The translations under genes and the position numbers were made by a program. Of a DNA stretch of 64,000 bases, positions 46,202-56,157 are shown piece after piece. The notes under the pieces were generated by a model, which was not told the DNA's origin, ran no database searches, and saw only the letters and a list, made by a program, of their open reading frames with translations. Every line of letters begins with the position of its first letter. The stretch's first letter is position 1. The DNA lies in NCBI RefSeq assembly GCF_013488205.1, contig NZ_CP040908.1, positions 651,501 through 715,500 of the forward strand, written 5' to 3'. The stretch comes from Empedobacter falsenii. GTDB lineage: Bacteria; Bacteroidota; Bacteroidia; Flavobacteriales; Weeksellaceae.

Positions 46202-48901
46202 TTATTTTTTAATGATTTTTTTCGTTACAACACCTTTATTAGTATATAATTTCAAAATATATACACCAGTAGCTAAACGATTTGTAGAAACACGGTTGAC
46301 TTGATTGTCTTTTTCAACTTGTCCTGTTTCAATCAGACGTCCTGTTACATCAATAATTTCATATTTATTAACATTATCTTTTGCGTTAATGTACACTAAA
46401 TCTTTCACTGGATTTGGGTAAATGGTAACGTCGTTTACTTCTAATTCATCAGTACCTAAACGTGCACAAGTAGGAGGAAGATCAAAGGCTTCTTTTCCAT
46501 CTGTTCTTAATAAAGGATCACCTTGATTAGCACTATAGCCTAAGCCTCTTTTGGCAAAAGCTTCCCAAATCAAACATTGGTTAGTTCCTTTGTTTAAAAC
46601 AACATCCGCCATTAAAATTCCATCACGACCATCAACAAAACCTGGATCATTCTTTTGTATTTTTAAACCTTGTAAAACTAAATCTAAGGTCATATTATTA
46701 CCGCCTGTATTTGATTTGAAATCTGGATTGAAACCATATTTATCTATCATTTTCCAGTGTAATTCCCATAACATCAATGCCCATACGTAACCTGTAGGAT
46801 GCATTTTATTTTCACCTGCTCCAATTACTTTCAAATAATCATACGTATGCGGATTTGCTTTCATATCAGTTGTATAAGGTAGGATTCTTAATCCGGCACC
46901 ATCAAAAGCATATTCTCCCATATTGATTAAATCTTTTGATGTTTGATAAGCTTGTTGTGTCAAATTAAGTGCAACATAATCACTCCAACCTTCACCCATA
47001 CCTTCTTCGCCATTAATATTTCCTCCAGTTAAACGATTACTAACGGCGTGTGTATATTCGTGCAAAATAACTTGGCTATCAAAACCGCTGTCACGTGTTC
47101 TAAAGCTAAAGTTAGAAGATGGCATAGTTCCTGACACCGTCTCATTTTTGGCAATGGCAGCTTTGATTTGATCACCAACTACCTTTTCGATAGAAGCAAT
47201 TGGAATAGTTAATCCAAGCTCATCTTGTCCTACAGAAACCATTCCGTCCAATGTTGATGTTGGATCATTGTTAATAAAAATAATGGCTGCGGGATTGTGA
47301 GGTGCAATATTTTTTACTTTTATATCAAAGGTACATCCACCTCTATCTACTAAAGCGATTTTACCTTTTATTGTTTGGTTATCATCCGGGAAAGCTTCAC
47401 AACCATCATGTTCATTAATTCCTTTTTTATCGTTAATTAGCATCATATCAGCAACTACCGATGGTGATTTACCATAAGTATAACCAGTGTTATTTCCACT
47501 AGCTCCTTTGTATATACCTTTTATAGGTCCGTCTTTAATTTCTAAATAACCTGCATCAGCTGGTAAAGTTTCGAATGTTAAGAAAGCCGTAGTAGGATTT
47601 TTCATGATTGTTGGACTATATGCCATAAAAGCATTGTTTTTCATTGGTGCTTTTGTTCCGTAGCCAGAAGTTGTAAATCCAAGTACACGAGCTTTATCAC
47701 CAACATTCATCTGAAAACTTCCTGCTTTTGGTGTAAATCCATGGTAATGTAAAATATCATGAATAGAATTTACCGAATAAAACATCTGTGTTGTAGCTGC
47801 CGAAGTATATTGTAATGGATCATAGTTCATTGATTTACCAGGGTTTGGAAAGTCAAATAAGAGTTTTTCTCCTCCGTAAGCTTCATTACCAATCATAACA
47901 TGTGCGGCAACAATATAGAGAGCACCACTTCCAAAAACGTAATCTGTCAATACACCATTTTTGTCGTATCCTACTTGTGCATTATTTCCTACAGTATGAT
48001 ATTTAGTTAACGACGGATTGAATTTTAATGCTTCTGGTAATGCTTTGTGCCATCCTTCTAAAGAAGCTACAGGATCATAAACATTTGTCAATAATTTGAA
48101 ATCAGATTTAAGTGGACTTTGCTGATTAGCTGGAATCACACGATATGTTCCATTTAAAGGAGCATCTAAAGTTGTAGTTTCTGCTGCGAAAGCATTGGTT
48201 ACCCATTTAAAATCTTCAGGATTATTATGGTAAACATTTTCAGAAGTATTATCATGACCACCACAAGCATAAATAATTGATTTTTTTGACAATAATTCAC
48301 CTGTATTGGCATCAATTATTGTTTCATACAAATTATTCAGATTATTTTCTTGTAATTCATCTTTAATTTCTGTCAAAGCTAACCAAGCTAATCTTAGGTT
48401 TCCATCATTATTATAGTAATACAAATAAGATGGCGACTCTTTAAGAAAAGAAACAGAATTTTCAGTGTTAATAGGTTGATTATTTTTGAATTGTTTAACC
48501 AAATCCTCTGTAGAAGTAGCAATAAAGTTTTTACCTAATTTTTGAGCCATTGATTGAATAGCTTGCTCAACTGTAAGACTTGGAGCAACATTTAACGATT
48601 TGTTATTGTTTCCATAAACAAATGTTTCGTTATGATTGATAACTTTACCATCTTGAACAAAAAAAGTTGCATTACCTCCATAAACTGGAATGCCATTGAT
48701 TGTTTGTTGAATTTTTACATAATCTGCTTGATTGTTTCCGATCACATCTTCTGTGATGACATTGTAGTCTAATTTCGAATCAATAGTACCTTTTTGTTTG
48801 GCTTGATTCAAAAAATCATCGACTACTTGAACTGGTGTTTGAGCAAATGTGCTTTGAGAAATAAAGCTAATTAGCATCAGTAGGAAGTAATTTTTTTTCA
48901 T
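46202..48901 (-). CDS. M36 fungalysin-type metallopeptidase, T9SS-exported
   Basis: 899 residues. Signal peptide (LMLISFISQSTFAQ), an FTP-type propeptide (NVAPSLTVEQAIQSMAQKLG), an inserted PA domain (IKGKIALVDRGGCTFDIKVKNI), zinc motif VILHEYTHAVSNRL with the downstream GEGWSDYV Glu, and a T9SS C-terminal domain ending GVYILKLYTNKGVVTKKIIKK. Extracellular zinc protease, probably digesting peptides for nutrition. Upstream 48902-49337 has repeated TGTAGAC sites. Confidence 0.93.
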   Translation of the reverse strand: MKKNYFLLMLISFISQSTFAQTPVQVVDDFLNQAKQKGTIDSKLDYNVITEDVIGNNQADYVKIQQTINGIPVYGGNATFFVQDGKVINHNETFVYGNNNKSLNVAPSLTVEQAIQSMAQKLGKNFIATSTEDLVKQFKNNQPINTENSVSFLKESPSYLYYYNNDGNLRLAWLALTEIKDELQENNLNNLYETIIDANTGELLSKKSIIYACGGHDNTSENVYHNNPEDFKWVTNAFAAETTTLDAPLNGTYRVIPANQQSPLKSDFKLLTNVYDPVASLEGWHKALPEALKFNPSLTKYHTVGNNAQVGYDKNGVLTDYVFGSGALYIVAAHVMIGNEAYGGEKLLFDFPNPGKSMNYDPLQYTSAATTQMFYSVNSIHDILHYHGFTPKAGSFQMNVGDKARVLGFTTSGYGTKAPMKNNAFMAYSPTIMKNPTTAFLTFETLPADAGYLEIKDGPIKGIYKGASGNNTGYTYGKSPSVVADMMLINDKKGINEHDGCEAFPDDNQTIKGKIALVDRGGCTFDIKVKNIAPHNPAAIIFINNDPTSTLDGMVSVGQDELGLTIPIASIEKVVGDQIKAAIAKNETVSGTMPSSNFSFRTRDSGFDSQVILHEYTHAVSNRLTGGNINGEEGMGEGWSDYVALNLTQQAYQTSKDLINMGEYAFDGAGLRILPYTTDMKANPHTYDYLKVIGAGENKMHPTGYVWALMLWELHWKMIDKYGFNPDFKSNTGGNNMTLDLVLQGLKIQKNDPGFVDGRDGILMADVVLNKGTNQCLIWEAFAKRGLGYSANQGDPLLRTDGKEAFDLPPTCARLGTDELEVNDVTIYPNPVKDLVYINAKDNVNKYEIIDVTGRLIETGQVEKDNQVNRVSTNRLATGVYILKLYTNKGVVTKKIIKK

Positions 48902-48984
48902 GAATGTGGAATTTCAATAATTGTCCACTAAAATTATAGATAATTGTTTTTTAAAAAATTTACTTAAATATTGAAAAACTTCTA

Positions 48985-49078
48985 TGTAGACAAAATGTAG
49001 ACATTGTATAAGTTTAAATATCTTGTTATAAAGTATTTATGTAAAATGCTTTACTTGATATGTAGACAAGATGTAGAA
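48985..49078. repeat. TGTAGA-repeat array upstream of M36 gene
   Basis: TGTAGAC at 48985 and 48996, then TGTAGAC at 49061 and TGTAGAA at 49072. Copies within each pair are 11 bases apart and the pairs are 76 bases apart, so all may face one side of the helix. Looks like an operator for the peptidase. Confidence 0.4.
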
Positions 49079-49284
49079 ATTTTTTCTTAAAAAATAAAAA
49101 AAAATAAAGTGTATTTTGAATTAATATTTAATTTTTTATTAAGAAATAATTAAGAATTAGAAGGCTTTTTTGTAAAAGAATTAATTAAAAATGAATATTT
49201 ATTCAGAATAAATAGCTTTTTTTTAATATTAATACATCATAATTTTCAATATTTTATATTCAATACTTCAAATATTTCTTAAAA

Positions 49285-49312
49285 AAAACCGAGCATTTGC
49301 TCGGTTTTTTTT
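49285..49312 (-). terminator. terminator after murI
   Basis: AAAACCGAGCA / TGCTCGGTTTT stem. The rest of 48902-49337 is AT-rich and gene-free. Confidence 0.8.
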
Positions 49313-49337
49313 ATTTGTATTTTTTTGAAAAAATATT

Positions 49338-50147
49338 TTAAACATCTAAATGTGAAGCAGTAATTTTCTGACCATAAAAAATTGTCGTATTTGCTTCAAA
49401 ACTTTTCGCATCATCTGTCGTATAAAATGTAAGATGTCCATTTTTTGAGCATTGTGTTTCTACTTCGGGATGACGATGTAAATAGTCAGTTAATTTATTC
49501 GCTACCAATTCTCCTTGCGAAAGAATTGTTACATTTTCTGGTACATATTGCGAAATCACAGGAAGAAGAAGCGGATAATGTGTGCAAGCCAATACAATTG
49601 TATCGATTTCGGATGATTGATCAAATAAGCGTTGAATATCTTTTTCTACAATATCGTGCGCAGCTTTGCTATCAATTTCATTATTCTCAACCAAAGGAAC
49701 CCAAAGTGGACAAGCTAATTGAAAAACATCAATTGTTGGATGAAATTTGTTCATCTCAATTTTATACGATTCGGACAAAACAGTTCCTTGCGTAGCTAAA
49801 ATTCCGACTTTGTTATTCTTTGTGTATTCATTTATCGATTCTGTTGTTGGGCGAATAACACCCAAAACTCTTTTGCCTTCGGGTAAATCGTTTTGCTGAA
49901 TTGTTCGTAAAGCCTTTGCAGAGGCTGTATTGCAAGCAAGTATAACCAAATTGCATCCCAAATCAAATAATTTGAAAGCGCATTCTTTGGTGTATTCATA
50001 AACCGTCTCAAACGAGCGAATTCCATAAGGGCAACGAGCATTATCACCTAAATAGATATAATCGTATTGCGGAAGTTTTTTCTGTATTTCTTTGAAAACG
50101 GTTAATCCTCCATAACCAGAGTCAAAAACACCAATTGGTCCTTGCAT
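49338..50147 (-). CDS. murI: glutamate racemase MurI
   Basis: 269-residue cofactor-independent enzyme giving D-glutamate for peptidoglycan. Catalytic cysteines are in ILACNTASAKAL and IVLACTHYPLLLPV, and the start MQGPIGVFDSGYGGLTVFKEIQ is standard. Essential cell-wall gene; single unit. Confidence 0.96.
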   Translation of the reverse strand: MQGPIGVFDSGYGGLTVFKEIQKKLPQYDYIYLGDNARCPYGIRSFETVYEYTKECAFKLFDLGCNLVILACNTASAKALRTIQQNDLPEGKRVLGVIRPTTESINEYTKNNKVGILATQGTVLSESYKIEMNKFHPTIDVFQLACPLWVPLVENNEIDSKAAHDIVEKDIQRLFDQSSEIDTIVLACTHYPLLLPVISQYVPENVTILSQGELVANKLTDYLHRHPEVETQCSKNGHLTFYTTDDAKSFEANTTIFYGQKITASHLDV

Positions 50148-50212
50148 ATTCGCTTATTTTTGAAGTACAAATTTACAAAATGAATTGACATCAAATAGAA
50201 ATTATTGACACA

Positions 50213-50242
50213 AAAAAAGCTAATCTTCGCGATTAGCCTTTC
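50213..50242 (-). terminator. terminator after pirin gene
   Basis: AAAGCTAATC / GATTAGCCTTT around TTCGC; downstream of the minus-strand pirin gene. Confidence 0.7.
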
Positions 50243-50265
50243 TATATTTCTATTCAAAACATTTC

Positions 50266-51138
50266 TTACAACATCCCAAATTTTCCTGCTTTAAAATCTT
50301 CAAAAGCTTGCTGTAATTGCTCTTGTGTATTCATGACAAATGGTCCATAATGCGCAATTGGTTCGTTAAGCGGTTCGCCACTCATTACCAAAACAATCGT
50401 ATTATCACTTGTTGAAGTGATAGAAAAATCTTCGCCATTGTTATTCTCAAACATAGCAAAAGTGTCTTTTTTCAAAATTTCTGTATTATTCACTTTTACA
50501 CTTCCTGCAATCACCAAAATCGCTGTGTTGTAGTTGTTTGGAAAGTTAAAATCCGCTTTTATACCATTTTGTAAATACACATTGTACATATTGATCGGCG
50601 AATATGTCGTTGCAATTCCTTTTTCGCCTTTGTATTCTCCTGCAATTACGTTTACAAAACTCGTTTCGCCATCTAATGGAATTCGCGTCATTTTATCAAA
50701 CAACAAATCCTGATAATGTGGAGCCGTTTCGCGGTCTTTCGCTGGTAAATTCATCCAAATCTGCACCATTTGAAACGTTCCGCCTTGTTTTGCCCACTCT
50801 TCTTCATGGTATTCTTGATGTAAAATTCCCGAACCAGCCGTCATCCATTGTACATCGCCTTCTCCAATCACACCGTGATTTCCGCGACTGTCTTTGTGCG
50901 CAATTTTTCCTTGGTATGCCAAAGTCACGGTTTCAAAACCTTTGTGCGGATGTGCGCCAACGCCACGAGGAAATTCTTCTGCATCGAAATGAATATCCGC
51001 ATTGTAGCCCAAAGCAAAAAACGGATCCATTCGTCGTCTCGAAATGCTTTTACCAATAAAAGAAGTCGTATAAAAAGCATCGCCAACCCAATTGAACGTG
51101 CCGGGATGTAGTATTTTTTCTATGTTTCTTATTGCCAT
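50266..51138 (-). CDS. pirin family protein (quercetinase-like)
   Basis: 290 residues of the bicupin pirin fold. The N-terminal cupin has the metal motif HPHKGFETVTLAYQGKIAHKDS (His-x-His and Glu) and SGILHQEYHEEE; the C-terminal cupin is DFNFPNNYNTAILVIAGSVKVN. Members can be quercetin dioxygenases or redox-responsive regulators; the function here is inferred. Nine bases after the epimerase, forming a unit opposite the HxlR gene. Confidence 0.85.
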   Translation of the reverse strand: MAIRNIEKILHPGTFNWVGDAFYTTSFIGKSISRRRMDPFFALGYNADIHFDAEEFPRGVGAHPHKGFETVTLAYQGKIAHKDSRGNHGVIGEGDVQWMTAGSGILHQEYHEEEWAKQGGTFQMVQIWMNLPAKDRETAPHYQDLLFDKMTRIPLDGETSFVNVIAGEYKGEKGIATTYSPINMYNVYLQNGIKADFNFPNNYNTAILVIAGSVKVNNTEILKKDTFAMFENNNGEDFSITSTSDNTIVLVMSGEPLNEPIAHYGPFVMNTQEQLQQAFEDFKAGKFGML

Positions 51139-51147
51139 TTCAACTGA

Positions 51148-52011
51148 TTATTTTTCTTGATAAATAGCGTGAATCGCTTCTTGAATTGTAGGAAATTTAA
51201 ATTGATAACCCTCTTTTTGAATTTTATGTGCCACCAAATGTTGTCCATGAAAAGGTGTAATTTCTTGAGTAGTATTCAAATGCAATTCGTTTGAAATTTC
51301 TTTGTAAATATCTTGTTGTGAAGCTGGATTTGGAGCCACCGAATTGTATACACCATCTAATTTTTTCTGAACTGCAAACGCAAAAATTCCCGCCATATCA
51401 TCGACATGATTCCAAGGAACAGCACCATTATTTTGTTGAGAAACGATACTTGGATTATTTTTTACCAACGATTCGTACATCGGGAAAATCCCCGCTTCTT
51501 TCCCTAAAACTAAGGAAACTCGTATTTTTGAAACGTGATTCGCAACCGAATCTTCTTTGAAACGATCTGCTGCTTTTTCCCAATCTTCGGTTAAATCCGC
51601 AGAAAAACCAACACCTCGTTGTCCATTTTCATCAATTTCCAAGGTATTATCTTGGTAACCATAATAACCAATTGCTGATGCCGACACGAAAGCCGTTAAC
51701 TTTTGTTGACGTTTTTTTAATTCAGCTCTCAAAAAATCCGAAGCACCAATCCTACTTTCGTAAATCAATGCTTTACGTTCATCGGTTAAAGGCGTTCCGT
51801 CATTCAATTTAGAACCCGCCAAATGCACAATATAATTGACATCATCTAAGGCTTTTGGATCGATTGTTTTTTCATGAACATTCCAAGCAAACTCGTTTTC
51901 AGCTTTTGGCGATCGCGTTAATAATTTAATAGTATAATCTTTTTCAAGAATCGGAATTAAATGTTTTGCGATAAAACTATTGGCACCAGTGATTAAGACT
52001 ATTTCTTTCAT
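51148..52011 (-). CDS. TIGR01777/SDR39U1-type NAD-dependent epimerase
   Basis: 287 residues. Extended SDR Rossmann N-terminus VLITGANSFIAKHLIPIL, LAGSKLNDGTPLTDERKALIYESRI typical of YfcH-like proteins, and VSASAIGYYGYQD with the YxxxK-position tyrosine altered as in this family. Proposed role in ubiquinone/cell-division-related metabolism is not established. First gene of the minus-strand pair divergent from hxlR. Confidence 0.82.
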   Translation of the reverse strand: MKEIVLITGANSFIAKHLIPILEKDYTIKLLTRSPKAENEFAWNVHEKTIDPKALDDVNYIVHLAGSKLNDGTPLTDERKALIYESRIGASDFLRAELKKRQQKLTAFVSASAIGYYGYQDNTLEIDENGQRGVGFSADLTEDWEKAADRFKEDSVANHVSKIRVSLVLGKEAGIFPMYESLVKNNPSIVSQQNNGAVPWNHVDDMAGIFAFAVQKKLDGVYNSVAPNPASQQDIYKEISNELHLNTTQEITPFHGQHLVAHKIQKEGYQFKFPTIQEAIHAIYQEK

Positions 52012-52045
52012 ATGTATTTATTTTGTTTTTAATAGTTATATGGAA

Positions 52046-52144
52046 TACTCATGAGTAGTATTTCATTTGTTATTAGATTTTTAATTTATATTCAAATTTA
52101 CACCCGAATAAACTTATCTTTACTATCAGTTTACTTGAGGTAAC
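52046..52144. promoter_or_regulatory. candidate HxlR operators and divergent promoter
   Basis: TACTCATGAGTA (52046-52057) is a perfect 12-base palindrome. GTTTACTTGAGGTAAC (52129-52144) is a related imperfect one near the predicted hxlR start site. TAAATTTG on the minus strand (52100-52093) may drive the epimerase/pirin pair. Confidence 0.4.
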
Positions 52145-52168
52145 TACTAATTTAAAATTAAGTGATTT

Positions 52169-52531
52169 ATGAAAAAACCGTTATCAGATCCGCCACTTTG
52201 TACAGAAAATTTACTTGCAATGAATGATACACTTGATATTTTAGGTGGAAAATGGAAGCTTCTTGTTTTACATTATTTGATTATACGTGAAAGAGATACG
52301 AATACGTTTAAGAAGATGGAACGTGATATTGAGGGAATTTCGGCGAAAATGTTATCGAAAGAATTGAAAGACTTGGAAGTCAATAAAATGGTGTATCGTG
52401 AAGTTCAAAATACCAAACCTGTAACCGTTGCGTATTCAATTACGGATTATGGTAAAACGACTAAAGAAATCATAGATGTTTTGGTTGATTGGGGTAAAAA
52501 TCATCGGATGAAAATGATTAATGAATTTTAA
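52169..52531 (+). CDS. HxlR-type transcriptional regulator
   Basis: 120 residues, winged helix MarR-like dimer. Near the N-terminus DPPLCTENLLAMNDTLDILGGKWKLLVLHYL has the conserved N-terminal Cys and GGKW that mark HxlR/HypR proteins, which sense aldehydes, quinones or hypochlorite through that Cys. The wing region is EVQNTKPVTVAYSITDYGK. Divergent from the pirin-epimerase pair, which it may control. Confidence 0.9.
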   Translation: MKKPLSDPPLCTENLLAMNDTLDILGGKWKLLVLHYLIIRERDTNTFKKMERDIEGISAKMLSKELKDLEVNKMVYREVQNTKPVTVAYSITDYGKTTKEIIDVLVDWGKNHRMKMINEF

Positions 52532-52536
52532 AATCT

Positions 52537-53643
52537 TTATGAACGAATAGTTTTTTTCTGTTTTCTTTTTTTATTCCACCAAATAATAAAACCTGTAATG
52601 GGTAAACTTGCCACAATTATTGAAGAAGTAAAGGCTAATATTTTACCAAATAAACCTAATATTTGTCCTGTATGGATATCGTACATTGAGTTTGCAAACT
52701 TTTTACCATTTGATAAATTCTCATTCATTAATTTAGAAACCTGAAATTGTTCCGAATCAAATTGATATTCGTCAACCGCATAATAGCGCAAACTTTTATG
52801 ATATGCTCTTACGGCTAAAGGATTTTTATCAGGAACAGGTAAATAAATCCAATACATAGAAGCTGTTGGACTATTTTTTAAACTATAAGCATATGCCGAA
52901 TCAACAATAGTGTAATTATTTTCTAACATTTTTTTAGGCTGATAGACATATCCTTTTTCTTCATTAGGAAATGATTTTTCTAAATTAACAATTTGTGTAT
53001 ATGAATTGCGAACAGGTTTGAAACTAAATGCAATACCTGATAAAGCAACAATAAAAGCAATACTAAAAGCATAAAATCCCAATACATTATGCAAATCATA
53101 ATTGATGCGTTTCCATTTTGCTTTGTATTTTATCGTTAATCCATTTTTAGCTTGTTTTCTCTTTTTTGGCCACCAAAGAATTAAACCACTTATCATAATC
53201 ATGATAAAAATAACAGTTGAAAAACCAATTATATTTTTTCCGATATCACCCAACAAAAGATTCATGTGAATGTATTGAATCACCAAGAAAAAATCTTGTT
53301 TCATATTTTCTTGATGTAAGATTTTCCCTGAATATGGATTGATATATACAAAGTAAGATTCTTTTTTATCATCCATTGTCATCACAACCGTTGATCGATC
53401 TTTATCCATATACATCACTCGAAGTACAACATGTTTAGGATTTTTGTCTTGTACTTTATGAATAATTTCACTTGGTTTTATGAATGGTTGATGAACAATT
53501 TCAACTTTTCTATAATCAAACAGTGCATCTTTTATTTCATCTTGAAAACAAAAGATAGCTCCTGTTATTGCTACAATACAAACAATAATACCTGTAAATA
53601 ATCCAAGCCATTTGTGAAGGAAAAGAAAATATTTTTTCATCAA
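52537..53643 (-). CDS. PepSY-domain membrane protein (iron-siderophore reductase type)
   Basis: 368 residues. Starts MMKKYFLFLHKWLGLFTGIIVCIVAITGAI (PepSY_TM), has further transmembrane helices near residues 140-165 and 200-220, and ends with a long hydrophobic helix before a Lys-rich tail (GFIIWWNKKRKQKK). The family reduces ferric siderophores or haem at the inner membrane. Divergent from the TonB receptor with a shared 19-base palindromic promoter. Confidence 0.85.
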   Translation of the reverse strand: MMKKYFLFLHKWLGLFTGIIVCIVAITGAIFCFQDEIKDALFDYRKVEIVHQPFIKPSEIIHKVQDKNPKHVVLRVMYMDKDRSTVVMTMDDKKESYFVYINPYSGKILHQENMKQDFFLVIQYIHMNLLLGDIGKNIIGFSTVIFIMIMISGLILWWPKKRKQAKNGLTIKYKAKWKRINYDLHNVLGFYAFSIAFIVALSGIAFSFKPVRNSYTQIVNLEKSFPNEEKGYVYQPKKMLENNYTIVDSAYAYSLKNSPTASMYWIYLPVPDKNPLAVRAYHKSLRYYAVDEYQFDSEQFQVSKLMNENLSNGKKFANSMYDIHTGQILGLFGKILAFTSSIIVASLPITGFIIWWNKKRKQKKTIRS

Positions 53644-53670
53644 TAAAATTAATTTAGAATAAATAAAAAT

Positions 53671-53689
53671 TATATTTGCAGCAAATATA
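53671..53689. promoter_or_regulatory. palindromic divergent promoter
   Basis: TATATTTGC-A-GCAAATATA, a perfect 9-1-9 palindrome. Each arm is a TAnnTTTG -7 element, one for each gene. It could also be an iron-regulator site. Confidence 0.6.
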
Positions 53690-53708
53690 AATTATTTAAA
53701 AACACACT

Positions 53709-55931
53709 ATGAAAAAAAATATCATCTGTTTAACAATTTTATTTGGGAGTGCCTCGCTGTCATATGCCCAAACGAATGATAGTATATCCACAGATTTGAA
53801 TGATGTTGTGGTAGTTGCTTCAAGAAAACCTACTAAAATATCTGATTTGGCAGGAACTGTTTGGGTGATCAATCAAGAACAAATTGCGCAACAAGCTAAA
53901 AATGGTGTTCCATTAAAAGAAGCTTTAGCGATTATGATTCCAGGGATGGATGTTGGCTCGCAAGGAAGATCAAATTATGGACAAAATATGCGTGGACGTT
54001 CGATGTTAGTGATGATAGACGGTGTTTCCTTAAATAGTATCCGTAACATAAGTCGTCAATTGGATGCAATAGATCCATTTAATATCGAAAGAGTTGAGGT
54101 TTTATCTGGTGCAAGCGCAATTTATGGCGGAAATGCGACAGGTGGTATTGTCAATATTGTGACGAAAAAAGCGCTAAAAAATGGAATTAGTGGCGAAACA
54201 GAACTTGGTTCACGTACAGGTTTTTCAGGAAGTGATGATCATGATTGGCGTGCTGCTCAATCTATTGGTTATAAAGATGATAAATTTACTGGACGTTTGG
54301 CTGTAGCATTTCAACAAAATGGCGGAGCTTATGATGCAGATGGAGATCAAATATTTGCAGATATTTCGCAATTAGATTTACAATATAATCAATCGATTGA
54401 TGTGTTGGCAACAGCAGGTTACAAATTCAATCCGAAACATCAAATCAATGGATCTGTGCAATATTATCGTTCTAAATATAGTGGAGATCGTAGTTTATAT
54501 TTAGGTGAAAACATTAGTGTTTTAACCAAAGGAGATGCTTCTGTTTTGGAAATGCGTGATGGTTTTGATACGGATAAAAATCCAGGAACAGAGCGTGTAA
54601 TGGGAACATTGAGTTATAATGGAACGAATATTTTAGGAGGGCAAGATGTGTATGTTCAATTTGCTTCTCGTGTTGAGAAATTAGGATTTTATCCATTTCC
54701 AGGTAATTTAACGTTGCCTTCTGGAACAAGTCCTTATATGTCGGCTTCTCAACAGGATACGTATTATTCGGGTCTAAAAGCTGTTTTGGTTAAAGATTGG
54801 GGGAAATTGAAATTAACATACGGTGTAGATGCTGACTTTGAAAAGTTTGAAGGACAACAAAATGTGTTTGATTCTCAGAAATCATTATCAAGTGGAGGAA
54901 TGATTAATCACACTGTTTTAACAATTGATCGTTATCCAACCAATCATTCTACAAGTTTTGCAGGATATGCGCAAGCTGAATATGATATTTTACCTCAATT
55001 GAAAGTTTCGGGAGGAATTCGTTACCAAGATATTTCGATTAAGTTGGATGATTTTATCGGTTCTACTCAACAATTGCAAATAGCTAATGGTTATGGAAAC
55101 AGTGCCGATTATATTCCAGGCGGAAAAAGTAGCTATAATATGACGATGTTAAATGCTGGTTTGTTGTATAAAATTAACGAATTGAACCAAGTTTGGACAA
55201 CTTATTCACAAGGTGTTTCGTTAGCTGATCCATCAAAATTTTATGGATATGGAAATTATAAATTTAATTCTGCAACCAATAATTGGGATTTAAGTTCGAG
55301 TGTGAATGTAAAAGATTCTCCTCTTTCTGGTGTGAAAACAGGACAATTTGAACTTGGTTATCGTTTCAGGACAAATAATGGATTTAAAGGACAAATCTCT
55401 GGATTTATCAGTAATTCCGACAAAAATATTGCTTTAAAACGTGATGGATTAAATCTTTGGGTAGAAGTAGTCGATCAGAAATTAAGAAATATGGGCGTTG
55501 AAGCAGAGGTTTCTTATACAAATGGAGGATTTTATGTTGGAGCAAATACATTGTTAATCAAATCTGAAGTGGAGAAAAATGGTGATTGGCAAAAACAAGA
55601 TGTTTCAACTTCTGGACCTTCTAAATTTACAGCTTACGCAGGTTATGGATTTGATAATTGGAATTTTAGATTTCAAACTTTGCAAAGCTTCAAATACACT
55701 GATGGATTGGAGAATGTGATTGATTCATACAATACATCAGATTTAATGATTGCTTACAAATTACCTTTCGGTAAAATTAATTTAGGTGTTCAAAATATTT
55801 TTAATACAGATTATCAAACAATTTGGAGTGCAAAATCACAAGTTTTGTATAGTGCATATAAAGTTCCAGAATTGTTTTATTACGCTGGACGAGGAAGAAC
55901 TTTTAATCTAAGTTTTACATACAATTTTTAA
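53709..55931 (+). CDS. TonB-dependent siderophore receptor
   Basis: 740-residue outer membrane transporter. Signal peptide to SLSYAQ, TonB-box region (DVVVVASRKPTKISDLAGTV), plug domain (RGRSMLVMIDGVSLNSIRN and GASAIYGGNATGGIVNIVTK) and a 22-strand barrel ending in NLSFTYNF. Resembles IutA/FhuE-type receptors for iron-siderophore uptake; the ligand is unknown. Divergent from the PepSY reductase. Confidence 0.92.
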   Translation: MKKNIICLTILFGSASLSYAQTNDSISTDLNDVVVVASRKPTKISDLAGTVWVINQEQIAQQAKNGVPLKEALAIMIPGMDVGSQGRSNYGQNMRGRSMLVMIDGVSLNSIRNISRQLDAIDPFNIERVEVLSGASAIYGGNATGGIVNIVTKKALKNGISGETELGSRTGFSGSDDHDWRAAQSIGYKDDKFTGRLAVAFQQNGGAYDADGDQIFADISQLDLQYNQSIDVLATAGYKFNPKHQINGSVQYYRSKYSGDRSLYLGENISVLTKGDASVLEMRDGFDTDKNPGTERVMGTLSYNGTNILGGQDVYVQFASRVEKLGFYPFPGNLTLPSGTSPYMSASQQDTYYSGLKAVLVKDWGKLKLTYGVDADFEKFEGQQNVFDSQKSLSSGGMINHTVLTIDRYPTNHSTSFAGYAQAEYDILPQLKVSGGIRYQDISIKLDDFIGSTQQLQIANGYGNSADYIPGGKSSYNMTMLNAGLLYKINELNQVWTTYSQGVSLADPSKFYGYGNYKFNSATNNWDLSSSVNVKDSPLSGVKTGQFELGYRFRTNNGFKGQISGFISNSDKNIALKRDGLNLWVEVVDQKLRNMGVEAEVSYTNGGFYVGANTLLIKSEVEKNGDWQKQDVSTSGPSKFTAYAGYGFDNWNFRFQTLQSFKYTDGLENVIDSYNTSDLMIAYKLPFGKINLGVQNIFNTDYQTIWSAKSQVLYSAYKVPELFYYAGRGRTFNLSFTYNF

Positions 55932-55937
55932 TTTATG

Positions 55938-55966
55938 ATAAGCGAATCTTTTGATTCGCTTTTTTA
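55938..55966 (+). terminator. terminator after TonB receptor
   Basis: AAGCGAATC / GATTCGCTT stem followed by T. The stretch 55967-56157 holds no gene I can see. Confidence 0.8.
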
Positions 55967-56157
55967 TTTTAAGGGAATTAAACATCGAATTAAAAAATAA
56001 GATTAATAATTGCAGGAATAATTCTGAAACTAATAAAGTAAAAAAAATCGTAGAGTAGGATAGGTAAGAGAGAACAAATATATAGGCTGTTTCTTAATTT
56101 TTAAAGAATAGTTTTTTGAATTTATTTTCTATAGAGAGGTTCTATAATTTCTACCAA

